A DNA stretch of 64,000 nt from the NCBI RefSeq assembly GCF_009604455.1, contig NZ_WEGL01000003.1, positions 744,001 through 808,000 on the forward strand. The letters are read 5' to 3'. Position 1 is the first letter of the stretch. The number at the start of each line of letters is the position of its first letter. The notes under the pieces were generated by a model, which was given only the letters and a program-made list of their open reading frames with translations, was not told where the DNA came from and searched no databases. Positions 38,128 to 45,185 of the stretch are shown in pieces. The stretch comes from Streptomyces sp. RB17. GTDB lineage: Bacteria > Actinomycetota > Actinomycetes > Streptomycetales > Streptomycetaceae. The position numbers and the translations under genes are program-made.

Positions 38128-38553
38128 CTAGTAGTACGGGTTGTACGTCTTGCCGCTGTAACAGGTGGCCAGCGGGCTGGATCCCCGGACGTCCTCGACC
38201 TGGATGCGGGCGCTGACGATGCCGTCCTTGTGCGTGGCGGTTCCGGGGAAGGTCTTGCTCTTGCCCTTGCCGTCGCGGTTGTTGTGCCACGGGTAGTCGT
38301 AGCGGTCGCCCTTGCCCGTCGTGATGTCGAGCCGGACCCGCACGTAGGCGGTGTCCGCCGCCTTGTCCACGACGGTCTGCTGGACGGCGATCTCCTTCCT
38401 GCTCTTCCAGTTCCACACCATCGCGCCGAGGGCTCCCCCGTCGGACGTGGTGCACCTCTTGACCTCGGTCGCGGCCGAAGCGGACGAAGCACCCGTCATC
38501 GTCAGCGCGGCAGTGACCGCGGCTGCCGCGAACACGACGCCGTAGCGACGCAT
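38128..38553 (-). CDS. Small secreted protein of unknown function
   Basis: A 141-residue exported protein. The signal peptide (RRYGVVFAAAAVTAALTM) ends near ASSASA/ATEV, residue 28. The mature part has two cysteines (in KRCTTSDGG and ATCYSGK) that could form a disulfide, and ends in NPYY. I do not recognise a family. ATG 38553 has a GGGAGGGG site. It lies between mqnA and the prepilin peptidase on the same strand, with its own terminator. Confidence 0.75.
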   Translation of the reverse strand: MRRYGVVFAAAAVTAALTMTGASSASAATEVKRCTTSDGGALGAMVWNWKSRKEIAVQQTVVDKAADTAYVRVRLDITTGKGDRYDYPWHNNRDGKGKSKTFPGTATHKDGIVSARIQVEDVRGSSPLATCYSGKTYNPYY

Positions 38554-38651
38554 CAGATCCCCTCCCTGGAGTCGATCAACGACCTGACGGTAATCGAACA
38601 GGGCACCGGGGGAAGGGATTTGAGCGAGGGCCGCCGTGGGCTGCCGGCCGC

Positions 38652-39500
38652 CTACGGCGCCAGCAGGTCCACCTTCACGTCCGCCGGGAAGCCGGTCGTC
38701 GGGCCGACACGGCGGGCGAACTCGGCGACCGCCTCCAGCTGGGGGCTGCCGAAGCTGAAGTCGAGGGTGGTGAAGTACTGGGCCAGGGTCGCCTCGTCGA
38801 AGGCCTCCCAGCGGGCAGCCTGTTCGGCGACCTTGCCGACCTCCTCCAGGGAGAGGTTGCGGGAGGCGAGGAACGCCTCGTGGACCCGGCGGGTGATGAG
38901 CGGCTCGCGCTCCACGTACTCCCGGCGGGCCGCCCAGACCGCGAAGACGAACGGCAGGCCCGTCCACTCCTTCCAGAGCGCGCCGAGGTCGTGCACCTCG
39001 AGGCCGTAGCGCGGGCCGTCCAGCAGATTGGCCCGCAGCGCGGCGTCACCGATGAGGACGGCGGCCTCGGCCTCCTGCATCATCAGGCTCAAGTCGGGCG
39101 GGCAGGTGTAGTAGTCGGGCTGGACGCCGTAGCGCTCGGCGAGCAGGAGCTGGGCCAGGCGGACGGAGGTGCGGGAGGTCGAGCCGAGGGCGACGCGGGC
39201 GCCGTGCAGGCGGTCGAGCGGGACCTGCGAGACGATCACGCAGGACATCACCGGGCCGTCGCAGCCGACGGCGATGTCCGGGAAGGCGACCAGGTCGTCG
39301 GTGTTGCGCAGGAACTCGACCAGGGTGACGGGGCCGATGTCGAGGTCGCCGCGCACGATCTGCTCGCTGAGCTTCTCCGGGGTGTCCTTGGTGAGCTCGA
39401 AGTCGAGTAGGGTGCCGGTTCTCGCGAGCCCCCAGTAGAGGGGCAGGCAGTTCAGGAACTGGATGTGGCCGACGCGCGGCCGGGTGCGAGAATTGTCCAC
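38652..39500 (-). CDS. mqnA: Chorismate dehydratase (menaquinone futalosine pathway)
   Basis: A 282-residue MqnA with a periplasmic-binding-like fold but no signal peptide. It converts chorismate to 3-(1-carboxyvinyloxy)benzoate, the first futalosine-pathway step. Family parts include GHIQFLNCLPLYWGL, SCVIVSQVPLDRL, and LALGS-type ligand loops (VALGSTSRTSVRLAQLLL). The GTG start at 39500 is preceded on the minus strand by TAGTCT and 6 nt, so the message may be leaderless. Confidence 0.92.
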   Translation of the reverse strand: MDNSRTRPRVGHIQFLNCLPLYWGLARTGTLLDFELTKDTPEKLSEQIVRGDLDIGPVTLVEFLRNTDDLVAFPDIAVGCDGPVMSCVIVSQVPLDRLHGARVALGSTSRTSVRLAQLLLAERYGVQPDYYTCPPDLSLMMQEAEAAVLIGDAALRANLLDGPRYGLEVHDLGALWKEWTGLPFVFAVWAARREYVEREPLITRRVHEAFLASRNLSLEEVGKVAEQAARWEAFDEATLAQYFTTLDFSFGSPQLEAVAEFARRVGPTTGFPADVKVDLLAP

Positions 39501-39573
39501 ATCGCGAGACTAGACCCCGTCCTGTACGGTGCCGGGACCGGCCCCACCGTCAGCCCGCCGTCAAATGGCGCAG

Positions 39574-39591
39574 CGGATGTTCAAACATCCG
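39574..39591. promoter_or_regulatory. Inverted repeat between mqnA and the cold-shock gene
   Basis: CGGATGTT and AACATCCG are separated by CA, giving perfect 8-bp arms. It lies 22 bp before the putative -35 of the cold-shock gene and 73 bp before the divergent mqnA start, so it could be an operator for either. Confidence 0.4.
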
Positions 39592-39613
39592 AGTGACGTG
39601 ATCTTGACCTCTA

Positions 39614-39641
39614 TTGCTTTCCGCTGCGCGGATGCTAGGCT
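39614..39641 (+). promoter_or_regulatory. Putative promoter of the cold-shock gene
   Basis: TTGCTT (39614-39619) and TAGGCT (39636-39641) with a 16-bp spacer. Transcription would start near 39648, leaving a leader of about 150 nt before the ATG at 39799. Confidence 0.45.
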
Positions 39642-39678
39642 TGCTCGCAAGTTGCAGTTTGGTTTCCCTTGCAGTACA

Positions 39679-39716
39679 GAGCCTGCGGAGCATGTAACCG
39701 CAGGCTCTCGTCGTTT
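39679..39716 (+). terminator. Intrinsic-terminator-like hairpin inside the cold-shock leader
   Basis: GAGCCTGCGG (39679-39688) and CCGCAGGCTC (39698-39707) form a perfect 10-bp stem with a 9-nt loop, followed by TCGTCGTTTT. A true U-run is rare in this genome. No gene precedes it on this strand, so it appears to lie within the leader of the cold-shock mRNA, about 80 bp before the start codon. It may act as an attenuator or yield a short RNA. Confidence 0.6.
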
Positions 39717-39798
39717 TCAGACGTATGCAGTTGTGCAGCACCGTTTCACACTTGCAGGTTCTGGAGCAGGGCAACCCTTTTGAGCCCAAGGAGGGCTT

Positions 39799-40002
39799 AT
39801 GGCTACCGGAACCGTTAAGTGGTTCAACGCCGAAAAGGGCTTTGGCTTCATCGCCCAGGAGGGCGGCGGCCCCGACGTCTTCGTTCACTACTCCGCGATC
39901 AACGCCTCCGGCTTCCGCTCCCTCGAGGAGAACCAGCAGGTGAGCTTCGACGTGACGCAGGGCCCGAAGGGTCCGCAGGCGGAGAACGTCACCCCCGTCT
40001 GA
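39799..40002 (+). CDS. Cold-shock domain protein (CspA family)
   Basis: A 67-residue single-domain nucleic-acid chaperone. Both RNA-binding motifs are present: KGFGFI (residues 13-18) and DVFVHYSAI (26-34, normally VFVHFSAI). It melts secondary structure in mRNA and likely has many targets. GGAGGGCTT precedes the ATG, a long structured leader lies upstream and a strong terminator follows. Streptomyces has several paralogues (scoF/csp), so I do not assign a specific number. Confidence 0.95.
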   Translation: MATGTVKWFNAEKGFGFIAQEGGGPDVFVHYSAINASGFRSLEENQQVSFDVTQGPKGPQAENVTPV

Positions 40003-40039
40003 TCACTGCCTGATCGCAGAACCTGAGAGCAGTACCCAA

Positions 40040-40071
40040 GGAGCCCCGCGCCGTTCCGGCGACGGGGCTCC
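40040..40071 (+). terminator. Nested stem-loop terminator after the cold-shock gene
   Basis: GGAGCCCCG (40040-40048) pairs with CGGGGCTCC (40063-40071), and an inner CGCCG/CGGCG pair with loop TTC extends the helix to 14 bp with one bulged A. TGCCTTTCC follows. Confidence 0.75.
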
Positions 40072-40133
40072 TGCCTTTCCAGCCGACGCGGTATGTGAAT
40101 TCTGGGGGAATTCTCGGCGTTCGCCGCGTCCTG

Positions 40134-40697
40134 TTACGTGTGCTGCATGACGAGGACGAAGGTCGTGCCCGGCTCCAGCGCCTCGTACGAGTGCGGCACA
40201 TCGCCCCGATAAGTCATGTAATCACCGGGACCGAGTTCGGCCTCCTCCCCCGCCGGACCCGCCTTGACCCGGCCCGAGCCGACGATCAGATGCTCGACCG
40301 TGCCGGGAATGTGCGGTTCCGAACTGCGCACCGCCCCGGGCTCGGTGCACAGGCGGTAGATGTCCCGCCGGGCCCCGGGAGGGCTGGCGGACAGCAGGGT
40401 GGCGACATACTCCGCCTGCCCCGAGGCGACCGACGGGCCCTCGCCGGCCCGGATCACCTGGACACTCGACACCGGCGGCTCCACCAGTGCGCTGAACGGC
40501 ACCCCCAGCGCGACCGCGAGCGCCCAGAGCGTCTCCACGTTCGGATTCCCGCTCGCCGCCTCCAGCTGGGAGAGCGTGGACTTCGCGATTCCGGCACGTT
40601 TGGCCAGTTCGGACAGGGACAGGCCGGTGCGGGTGCGCTCGCGCTTGAGCGATGCGGCGATCCACTCCAGCGGGAGCCGGGCGGGAGGCTCGGACAT
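40134..40697 (-). CDS. XRE-family regulator with cupin sensor domain
   Basis: A 187-residue regulator with an N-terminal helix-turn-helix (about residues 10-65, LSELAKRAGIAKSTLSQLEAASGNPN) and a C-terminal cupin (about 110-185, with PHIPGTVEHLIVGSGRV and PGDYMTYRGDVPHSYEAL). This type often controls the divergent gene; here azlCD starts 68 bp away on the other strand. ATG 40697 has a GGAGCG site. Its ligand may be an amino acid or a derivative, by analogy with other azlCD loci. Confidence 0.88.
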   Translation of the reverse strand: MSEPPARLPLEWIAASLKRERTRTGLSLSELAKRAGIAKSTLSQLEAASGNPNVETLWALAVALGVPFSALVEPPVSSVQVIRAGEGPSVASGQAEYVATLLSASPPGARRDIYRLCTEPGAVRSSEPHIPGTVEHLIVGSGRVKAGPAGEEAELGPGDYMTYRGDVPHSYEALEPGTTFVLVMQHT

Positions 40698-40765
40698 GCT
40701 GTTCGCTCCATCGGTACGATCGTTCGGCTTGACGCACGGCCACTCTCCGTACCAGTGTAGAAAAC

Positions 40766-41479
40766 ATGCGTTCGGCACAACGAACTCGAACCCCTCGGCT
40801 GTCCGACGGCACCTCCCTGGTGCGCGACAGCTCACTCGTCTGGCTCGCCAGCGGCGTCGTCGGCGTCTCCTTCGGCGCCGTCTCGGTCGCCGGGGGGCTG
40901 CCGGTGTGGGTGCCGGTGGTGATGTCCCTGGTGGTGTACGCCGGCTCGGCCCAGTTCAGCGCGGTGGGTGTGCTGCTCGCCGGGGGCGGGCCGGCCGCCG
41001 CCGCGGCGACGGGGCTCCTGCTCAACACCCGTACCGCCGCGTTCAGTCTGGCTGTGGCGGACATCATCGGCACCGGCCGGGCGAGCCGTCTCCTCGGCGC
41101 CCATCTGGTCACCGACGAGACGGTCGCCTTCGCCCTCGCCCAGTCCGATCCGGTACGGCAGCGGAGGGCGTTCTGGATCTCCGGGCTCGGTCTGTTCGCC
41201 GTCTGGAACATCGGGGTGCTGGGTGGTGCGCTCGCCGGGGGCGCGCTGGGCGACACCACGCGGTACGGACTCGATGCCGCGTTCCCCGCGGTGCTGGTGG
41301 CGCTGGTGCTGCCGCAGGTGCGGGCGGACGCGGTGGTACGGCGGTGTGCGCTGGCCGGGGCGGCGGTGGCTCTGGCGGTCACGCCTGCCGTGCCGCCGGG
41401 GGTGCCGGTGCTGCTCGCCCTCGCCGGACTCTTCCTGCACCGGCGGCGGTCTGTGGAGTCCGTGGGGGCCGCCGGATGA
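40766..41479 (+). CDS. azlC: AzlC-family branched-chain amino acid exporter, large subunit
   Basis: A 237-residue permease with about seven hydrophobic helices and the AzlC motif YAGSAQFSAVGVLLAGG. With AzlD it exports branched-chain amino acids or analogues. It overlaps azlD by 4 bp (ATGA). The first codons contain the inverted repeat GTTCG-N6-CGAAC (40770-40785), which suggests local repression, probably by the divergent XRE-cupin protein. Confidence 0.88.
   Translation: MRSAQRTRTPRLSDGTSLVRDSSLVWLASGVVGVSFGAVSVAGGLPVWVPVVMSLVVYAGSAQFSAVGVLLAGGGPAAAAATGLLLNTRTAAFSLAVADIIGTGRASRLLGAHLVTDETVAFALAQSDPVRQRRAFWISGLGLFAVWNIGVLGGALAGGALGDTTRYGLDAAFPAVLVALVLPQVRADAVVRRCALAGAAVALAVTPAVPPGVPVLLALAGLFLHRRRSVESVGAAG
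40770..40785. promoter_or_regulatory. Candidate operator overlapping the azlC start
   Basis: GTTCGGCACAACGAAC has perfect 5-bp arms and lies 4 bp into azlC, within about 75 bp of the divergent regulator start. A related GATCGTTCG occurs nearby (40717-40725). Confidence 0.4.
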
Positions 41480-41790
41480 GCGCCACGGTTGTCGTCGTTC
41501 TCGCGCTGGCCGTGGGCACGTACGCCTTTCGGCTGGTGGGGCCGGTGCTGCACGGGCGGGTCGCGATACCGGCACGGGTCCAGGAGCTGGCGTCGGCCGG
41601 GGCGGTGGTGCTGCTGGTCGCCCTGTTGGCCACGGGGGCGTTGACCGAGGGCGGGGGTTTCGCCGGGTTCGCTCGGCCGGCCGGGGTACTGGTGGGGCTG
41701 CTTCTGGCGTGGCGCAGGGCGCCGTTCGTCGTCGTGGTCGTGGGGGCGGCGGCGGTCACGGCGTTGCTGAGGGTGGCCGGGGTCGCCTGA
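41476..41790 (+). CDS. azlD: AzlD-family small membrane subunit
   Basis: A 104-residue, three- to four-helix membrane protein (TYAFRLVGPVLHGRV in the conserved first loop). It is the small partner of AzlC, with a coupled start inside the azlC stop. Confidence 0.88.
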   Translation: MSATVVVVLALAVGTYAFRLVGPVLHGRVAIPARVQELASAGAVVLLVALLATGALTEGGGFAGFARPAGVLVGLLLAWRRAPFVVVVVGAAAVTALLRVAGVA

Positions 41791-41820
41791 TTGTCAGTGG
41801 GGTTCGCTAGCGTCCGGGGC

Positions 41821-42492
41821 ATGCGCGATGCTTCCGACTTCCTTGCCGCCACCCGTGACTTCTACGACGCCATTGCCGAGGACTACGCCGAGCACCTCGC
41901 GGATCACCTCACGCACAGGCCGTTGGACCGGGCGTTGCTCCGTGGGTTCGCCGAGATGGTCGGCGAGGGAACCGTGGCCGACCTCGGGTGTGGTACCGGT
42001 GCGGCCACCGCGTACCTCGGCTCCCTCGGCGTCGACGTCTTCGGCCTGGATCTCTCGGCGTCCATGCTCGCCATCGCCCGCCGACGCCATCCGGACCTGC
42101 GCTTCGAACAGGGCTCGATGCTGGACCTGGCCATCGCCGACGCCTCGCTGGCCGGTGCCGTCTCCTGGTACTCCAGCATCCACACCCCGGCCGCTGAACT
42201 GCCAGCGCTGTTCGCCGAGTTCCATCGGGTGCTGCGCCCCGGCGGGCACCTCCTCGTCGCCTTCCAGGTGGGCGAGGAGCCGCGCCGCCACGACCGGCCG
42301 TGGGGCCGCCCCGTCGTGCTCGACTTCCAGCGGCGCCGCCCCGAGCGGATCGCCGCGCTGCTCGGCGACGCCGGGTTCGCGCTCGGCTCCACCACCGTGC
42401 GCGAACCGGACGAGCAACTCGGCGAAGCGGTCCCGCAGGCCGTCCTGTACGCCCGTAAGCCGGGCGCTTCCGCGGGTCCGGCAGGCGCGTAA
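41821..42492 (+). CDS. SAM-dependent class I methyltransferase
   Basis: A 223-residue methyltransferase with motif I VADLGCGTGAATAYL (about residues 62-76), motif II GLDLSASML, and a C-terminal part ending in a beta-hairpin typical of the fold. Substrate unknown. ATG 41821 is used because the conserved sequence begins soon after and the upstream TTG-initiated extension is poor. No ribosome binding site is evident, and TAGCGT lies 12 bp upstream, so the mRNA may be leaderless. Confidence 0.85.
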   Translation: MRDASDFLAATRDFYDAIAEDYAEHLADHLTHRPLDRALLRGFAEMVGEGTVADLGCGTGAATAYLGSLGVDVFGLDLSASMLAIARRRHPDLRFEQGSMLDLAIADASLAGAVSWYSSIHTPAAELPALFAEFHRVLRPGGHLLVAFQVGEEPRRHDRPWGRPVVLDFQRRRPERIAALLGDAGFALGSTTVREPDEQLGEAVPQAVLYARKPGASAGPAGA

Positions 42493-42494
42493 GG

Positions 42495-42740
42495 CTACGA
42501 GCGCTTGGCCGCCGCCGTGAGGAAAGCGGTCCATGTGGCGGGGGTGACGGTGAGGTGGGCGGCGGGTTGCTTCGAGTCGCGGATGTGGATGGCGGTGGTG
42601 TGGGGGGCTACCTCCAGGCAGTCGCCGCCTTCGCCGCTGCTGTGGCTGGACTTGCGCCAGTTGTAGGCGAGTTCGAGGCACTGTCCGCCTTCGCCGCTGC
42701 TGTAGCTCGACTTGAACCAGGTCAACTGCTCTATGGTCAT
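42495..42740 (-). CDS. DUF397 protein with duplicated motif
   Basis: An 81-residue actinobacterial DUF397 protein. The core motif occurs twice in tandem: WFKSSYSSGEGGQCLELA (8-25) and WRKSSHSSGEGGDCLEVA (28-45), with about 80% identity also visible in the DNA. Single-copy DUF397 proteins (BldB/WhiJ-partner type) act with a DUF5753 XRE regulator in development control. Its start overlaps that regulator's stop (ATGA). Confidence 0.88.
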   Translation of the reverse strand: MTIEQLTWFKSSYSSGEGGQCLELAYNWRKSSHSSGEGGDCLEVAPHTTAIHIRDSKQPAAHLTVTPATWTAFLTAAAKRS

Positions 42741-43600
42741 CGCTCTTCCAGCATCTTCTCGATCAGGTCCAGGGACTCGTGCGGGTTGAGAGCCTGAGCA
42801 CGGATGATCCCATAGCGAGCGGCGAGAACGCGGACCTCTTCCCTGTCGGTGATCAGACGTGGGTAACCCTGACTCTCCATGTAGCACACCTGCTCCTTCC
42901 CCTTCGGCGTCAGCAGGGTGAACGAGTTGTCCAGGCACGGATGTTCCGCGCGGCCCGTCGGCATCACCTGGAGCTGCACGTTCCGCATGCGGCCGATTCG
43001 CAGCAACTGACGGAGCTGCTCCGCGTGCGCCTCCGGGCCACCGATGGGTCGTTCCAGTACAGCCTGTTCCATGACGAAGCTGAACTCCGGTGGCGGCCAC
43101 TGCTCGAAAATCTGCTGGCGCGAGAGCCTGTCCGCCACCCGCTTCTCGATGGTCTCCTCGCCCAGGGGCGGGTGTCGCTGTGTGAACACCGCCCGTGAGT
43201 ACGCCTCGGTCTGAAGCAGCCCCAGCACGCCCATGGTGCTGTAGTCATGAAGGGAGACCGCCTGGGCCTCCAGCGCCGCATACCCCCGGTACCACTCCGG
43301 ATGCCTCGTCCGCGCCTTGGCCATCGCCTCCTCGACCTGCGGGATGACCTCGATGAACAGCCCCCCGGCGTTGAGGATTTCGTCCGCCTTCCGCAGGAAC
43401 TCCGGCCTTGGTGTCCGTACGCCCCTCTCCATCGCCGAGATCTGGTCGGGGCCGTAGCCCACCAGGTCGCCGAACTCCCGCTGGCTGAGCCCCGCCCGCT
43501 CCCTGAGCAGCTTCAACTGTTTGCCGATGACGACGAAGACACCCATCGCCCCGTTGACCTCCGCAGGCGTCTCCGGCCTCCGCTCCTGCTCCCCTGTCAC
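42737..43600 (-). CDS. XRE-family regulator with DUF5753 domain (WhiJ-like)
   Basis: A 287-residue protein with a helix-turn-helix (about 25-85, SQREFGDLVGYGPDQISAMERG) and a DUF5753 domain (about 100-280). This family, including WhiJ of S. coelicolor, works with DUF397 partners and often with an anti-sigma-like ATPase, as here. GTG 43600 is chosen because GGAGGGTGGC directly precedes it; the frame is open further to 43666. Confidence 0.88.
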   Translation of the reverse strand: MTGEQERRPETPAEVNGAMGVFVVIGKQLKLLRERAGLSQREFGDLVGYGPDQISAMERGVRTPRPEFLRKADEILNAGGLFIEVIPQVEEAMAKARTRHPEWYRGYAALEAQAVSLHDYSTMGVLGLLQTEAYSRAVFTQRHPPLGEETIEKRVADRLSRQQIFEQWPPPEFSFVMEQAVLERPIGGPEAHAEQLRQLLRIGRMRNVQLQVMPTGRAEHPCLDNSFTLLTPKGKEQVCYMESQGYPRLITDREEVRVLAARYGIIRAQALNPHESLDLIEKMLEER

Positions 43601-43707
43601 GCCACCCTCCGACGACTCGTACAGCAAACGAACCGCACCCGTACGACTACCCTCAGTCGCCGGCACTCCCCTGGTCAGCGTAGGGAGAACCGACCACTCT
43701 CGGTGAC

Positions 43708-44208
43708 GTGAATCTGGAAATCTCCACCCCCACGACCGAGACCACCGAACTCGTCCAGCGCCTCAGCGCCACCCCGCTCGGCGCCCGGCTGGCCCGGCGG
43801 CTCGTCTCCACCCAGCTCGCCACCTGGGGATACCCCCACGACAGCGACCCGAACTGCACCGCGCAGCTGATCGTCGCCGAACTGGCCGCCAACGCCGTCA
43901 CCCACGGTCGTGTGCCCGGCCGGGACTTCGAGCTGCGCCTGCGACTGCTCCCCGAGAGGGACACCGTGCGTATCGAGGTGAGTGACGCCCGTGGGGACCG
44001 GGAACTGCGGTTCCTGGACGGCGGGCTGGAGGACGAGAACGGTCGGGGGCTCGTCCTCGTGCTGGTGCTGTCGAGCCGGTGGGGCGTGACCCAGCGCACC
44101 GTCGGCAAAACGGTGTGGGCCGAACTCTCGCTCAGCCCGCCCCGGCGCCCGCGATCCCGGTCCGGAACTCCGCGACCGTGTGCGCGAAGGCCCGGGCCGG
44201 AGGGCTGA
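43708..44208 (+). CDS. HATPase_c anti-sigma/RsbW-like ATP-binding protein
   Basis: A 166-residue protein with a GHKL ATPase fold: N-box ELAANAVTHG (58-67), G1 SDARGDRE (about 92), and G2 DENGRGLVLV. Such stand-alone proteins act as serine kinases or anti-sigma factors. It is divergent from the DUF5753/DUF397 pair, a recurrent streptomycete arrangement. The C-terminal 25 residues are Arg/Pro-rich and overlap the convergent LysR gene by 77 bp. Start GTG 43708. Confidence 0.83.
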   Translation: MNLEISTPTTETTELVQRLSATPLGARLARRLVSTQLATWGYPHDSDPNCTAQLIVAELAANAVTHGRVPGRDFELRLRLLPERDTVRIEVSDARGDRELRFLDGGLEDENGRGLVLVLVLSSRWGVTQRTVGKTVWAELSLSPPRRPRSRSGTPRPCARRPGPEG

Positions 44209-45040
44209 GGGAGTCCCAGCGGCGGACGGCCCAGCCGACGGGCAGCGGGCGCAAGCCCGGTAGCGGGACGAGCCTCAGCTCGCCCGTCCCCGGGATCGGC
44301 AGCCCCGGTACCGCGGGGACGACCGCCCGGCCCACCCCCAGCTCGGCCAGCAGCAGCGCCGTGTCCCAGTCGGCGACGCTCGTGTCGTAGGTGAAGCGGA
44401 CGCCCAGTTCGGCGCAGGCCGCGTCCAGGTGGACGGCGGAGGTGGAGTTCGGGGGCAGCCGGATGAGCCGTACGCCGGTCAGGTCGGGCGCGTCGAGATG
44501 GGGCCGCCCGGCCAGCGGGTCGTCCGCGGGGACCGCGAGCAGCCACGGCAGTTCCGCGACCGTCCGCTGTTCGATGCCGCGCACCGGGGAGCCGACGGTG
44601 ATCCAGGCCAGGTCCAGGGTGCCGTCGGCCAGGGCGTCGAAGGTGCCGCGCCCCGAACTGACCGTGCGGAACTCCAGGTTGACCTCGGGGTGGCGGCGGC
44701 GGAAGGCGACCACCGCCTCGGACATGAAGTGCCGGACGGTGGTGGCGCCGGTGGCGACACGGACGTACCCGCTGTGGCCGGCGAGGAGATCGCGGAGCTG
44801 CCGCACGGCGAGGTCGAGGCCCGAGATCCCCTCGGCCGCCGCGGCCTCCAGTATGCGCCCGGCCTGGGTCGGTACGACGCCCCTTGGCAGCCGTTCCAGA
44901 AGTGCCACCCCCGTCTCCCGCTCCAGCCGCTTCACGTGCTGGCTGACGGCGGACTGGGTGCAACCGAGGTCCCTGGCGACGGAACTGAGGCTGCCGGCGC
45001 GGCACACGGCCACGAACACACGGAGGTCGTCGAGAGTCAC
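44132..45040 (-). CDS. LysR-family transcriptional regulator
   Basis: A 302-residue regulator: N-terminal winged helix (about 1-60, SLSSVARDLGCTQSAVSQHVKRLE) and a periplasmic-binding-like effector domain (about 88-295). The GTG start at 45040 follows closely on an inverted repeat that may be its own operator. No divergent target gene is present, so its regulon is unclear. It overlaps the HATPase gene tail-to-tail. Confidence 0.9.
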   Translation of the reverse strand: MTLDDLRVFVAVCRAGSLSSVARDLGCTQSAVSQHVKRLERETGVALLERLPRGVVPTQAGRILEAAAAEGISGLDLAVRQLRDLLAGHSGYVRVATGATTVRHFMSEAVVAFRRRHPEVNLEFRTVSSGRGTFDALADGTLDLAWITVGSPVRGIEQRTVAELPWLLAVPADDPLAGRPHLDAPDLTGVRLIRLPPNSTSAVHLDAACAELGVRFTYDTSVADWDTALLLAELGVGRAVVPAVPGLPIPGTGELRLVPLPGLRPLPVGWAVRRWDSLSPPARAFAHTVAEFRTGIAGAGAG

Positions 45041-45044
45041 AACA

Positions 45045-45062
45045 CCCAAGTTAACGCTTGGG
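45045..45062. promoter_or_regulatory. Candidate LysR autoregulatory site
   Basis: CCCAAG-TTAACG-CTTGGG has perfect 6-bp arms and lies 5 bp before the LysR GTG start. LysR proteins commonly bind such dyads to repress themselves. Confidence 0.45.
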
Positions 45063-45185
45063 GTTGGCGAGGAAACCAAAGGATTGACTGGAATCAGGGC
45101 CCGTACCAGGATCAGTGCCTGGGAACGGCCGAACCCAGGCGGCAACCCGCTTCGCGCGCGAGGAGCGGGTGCCGACCCTCGGCCC

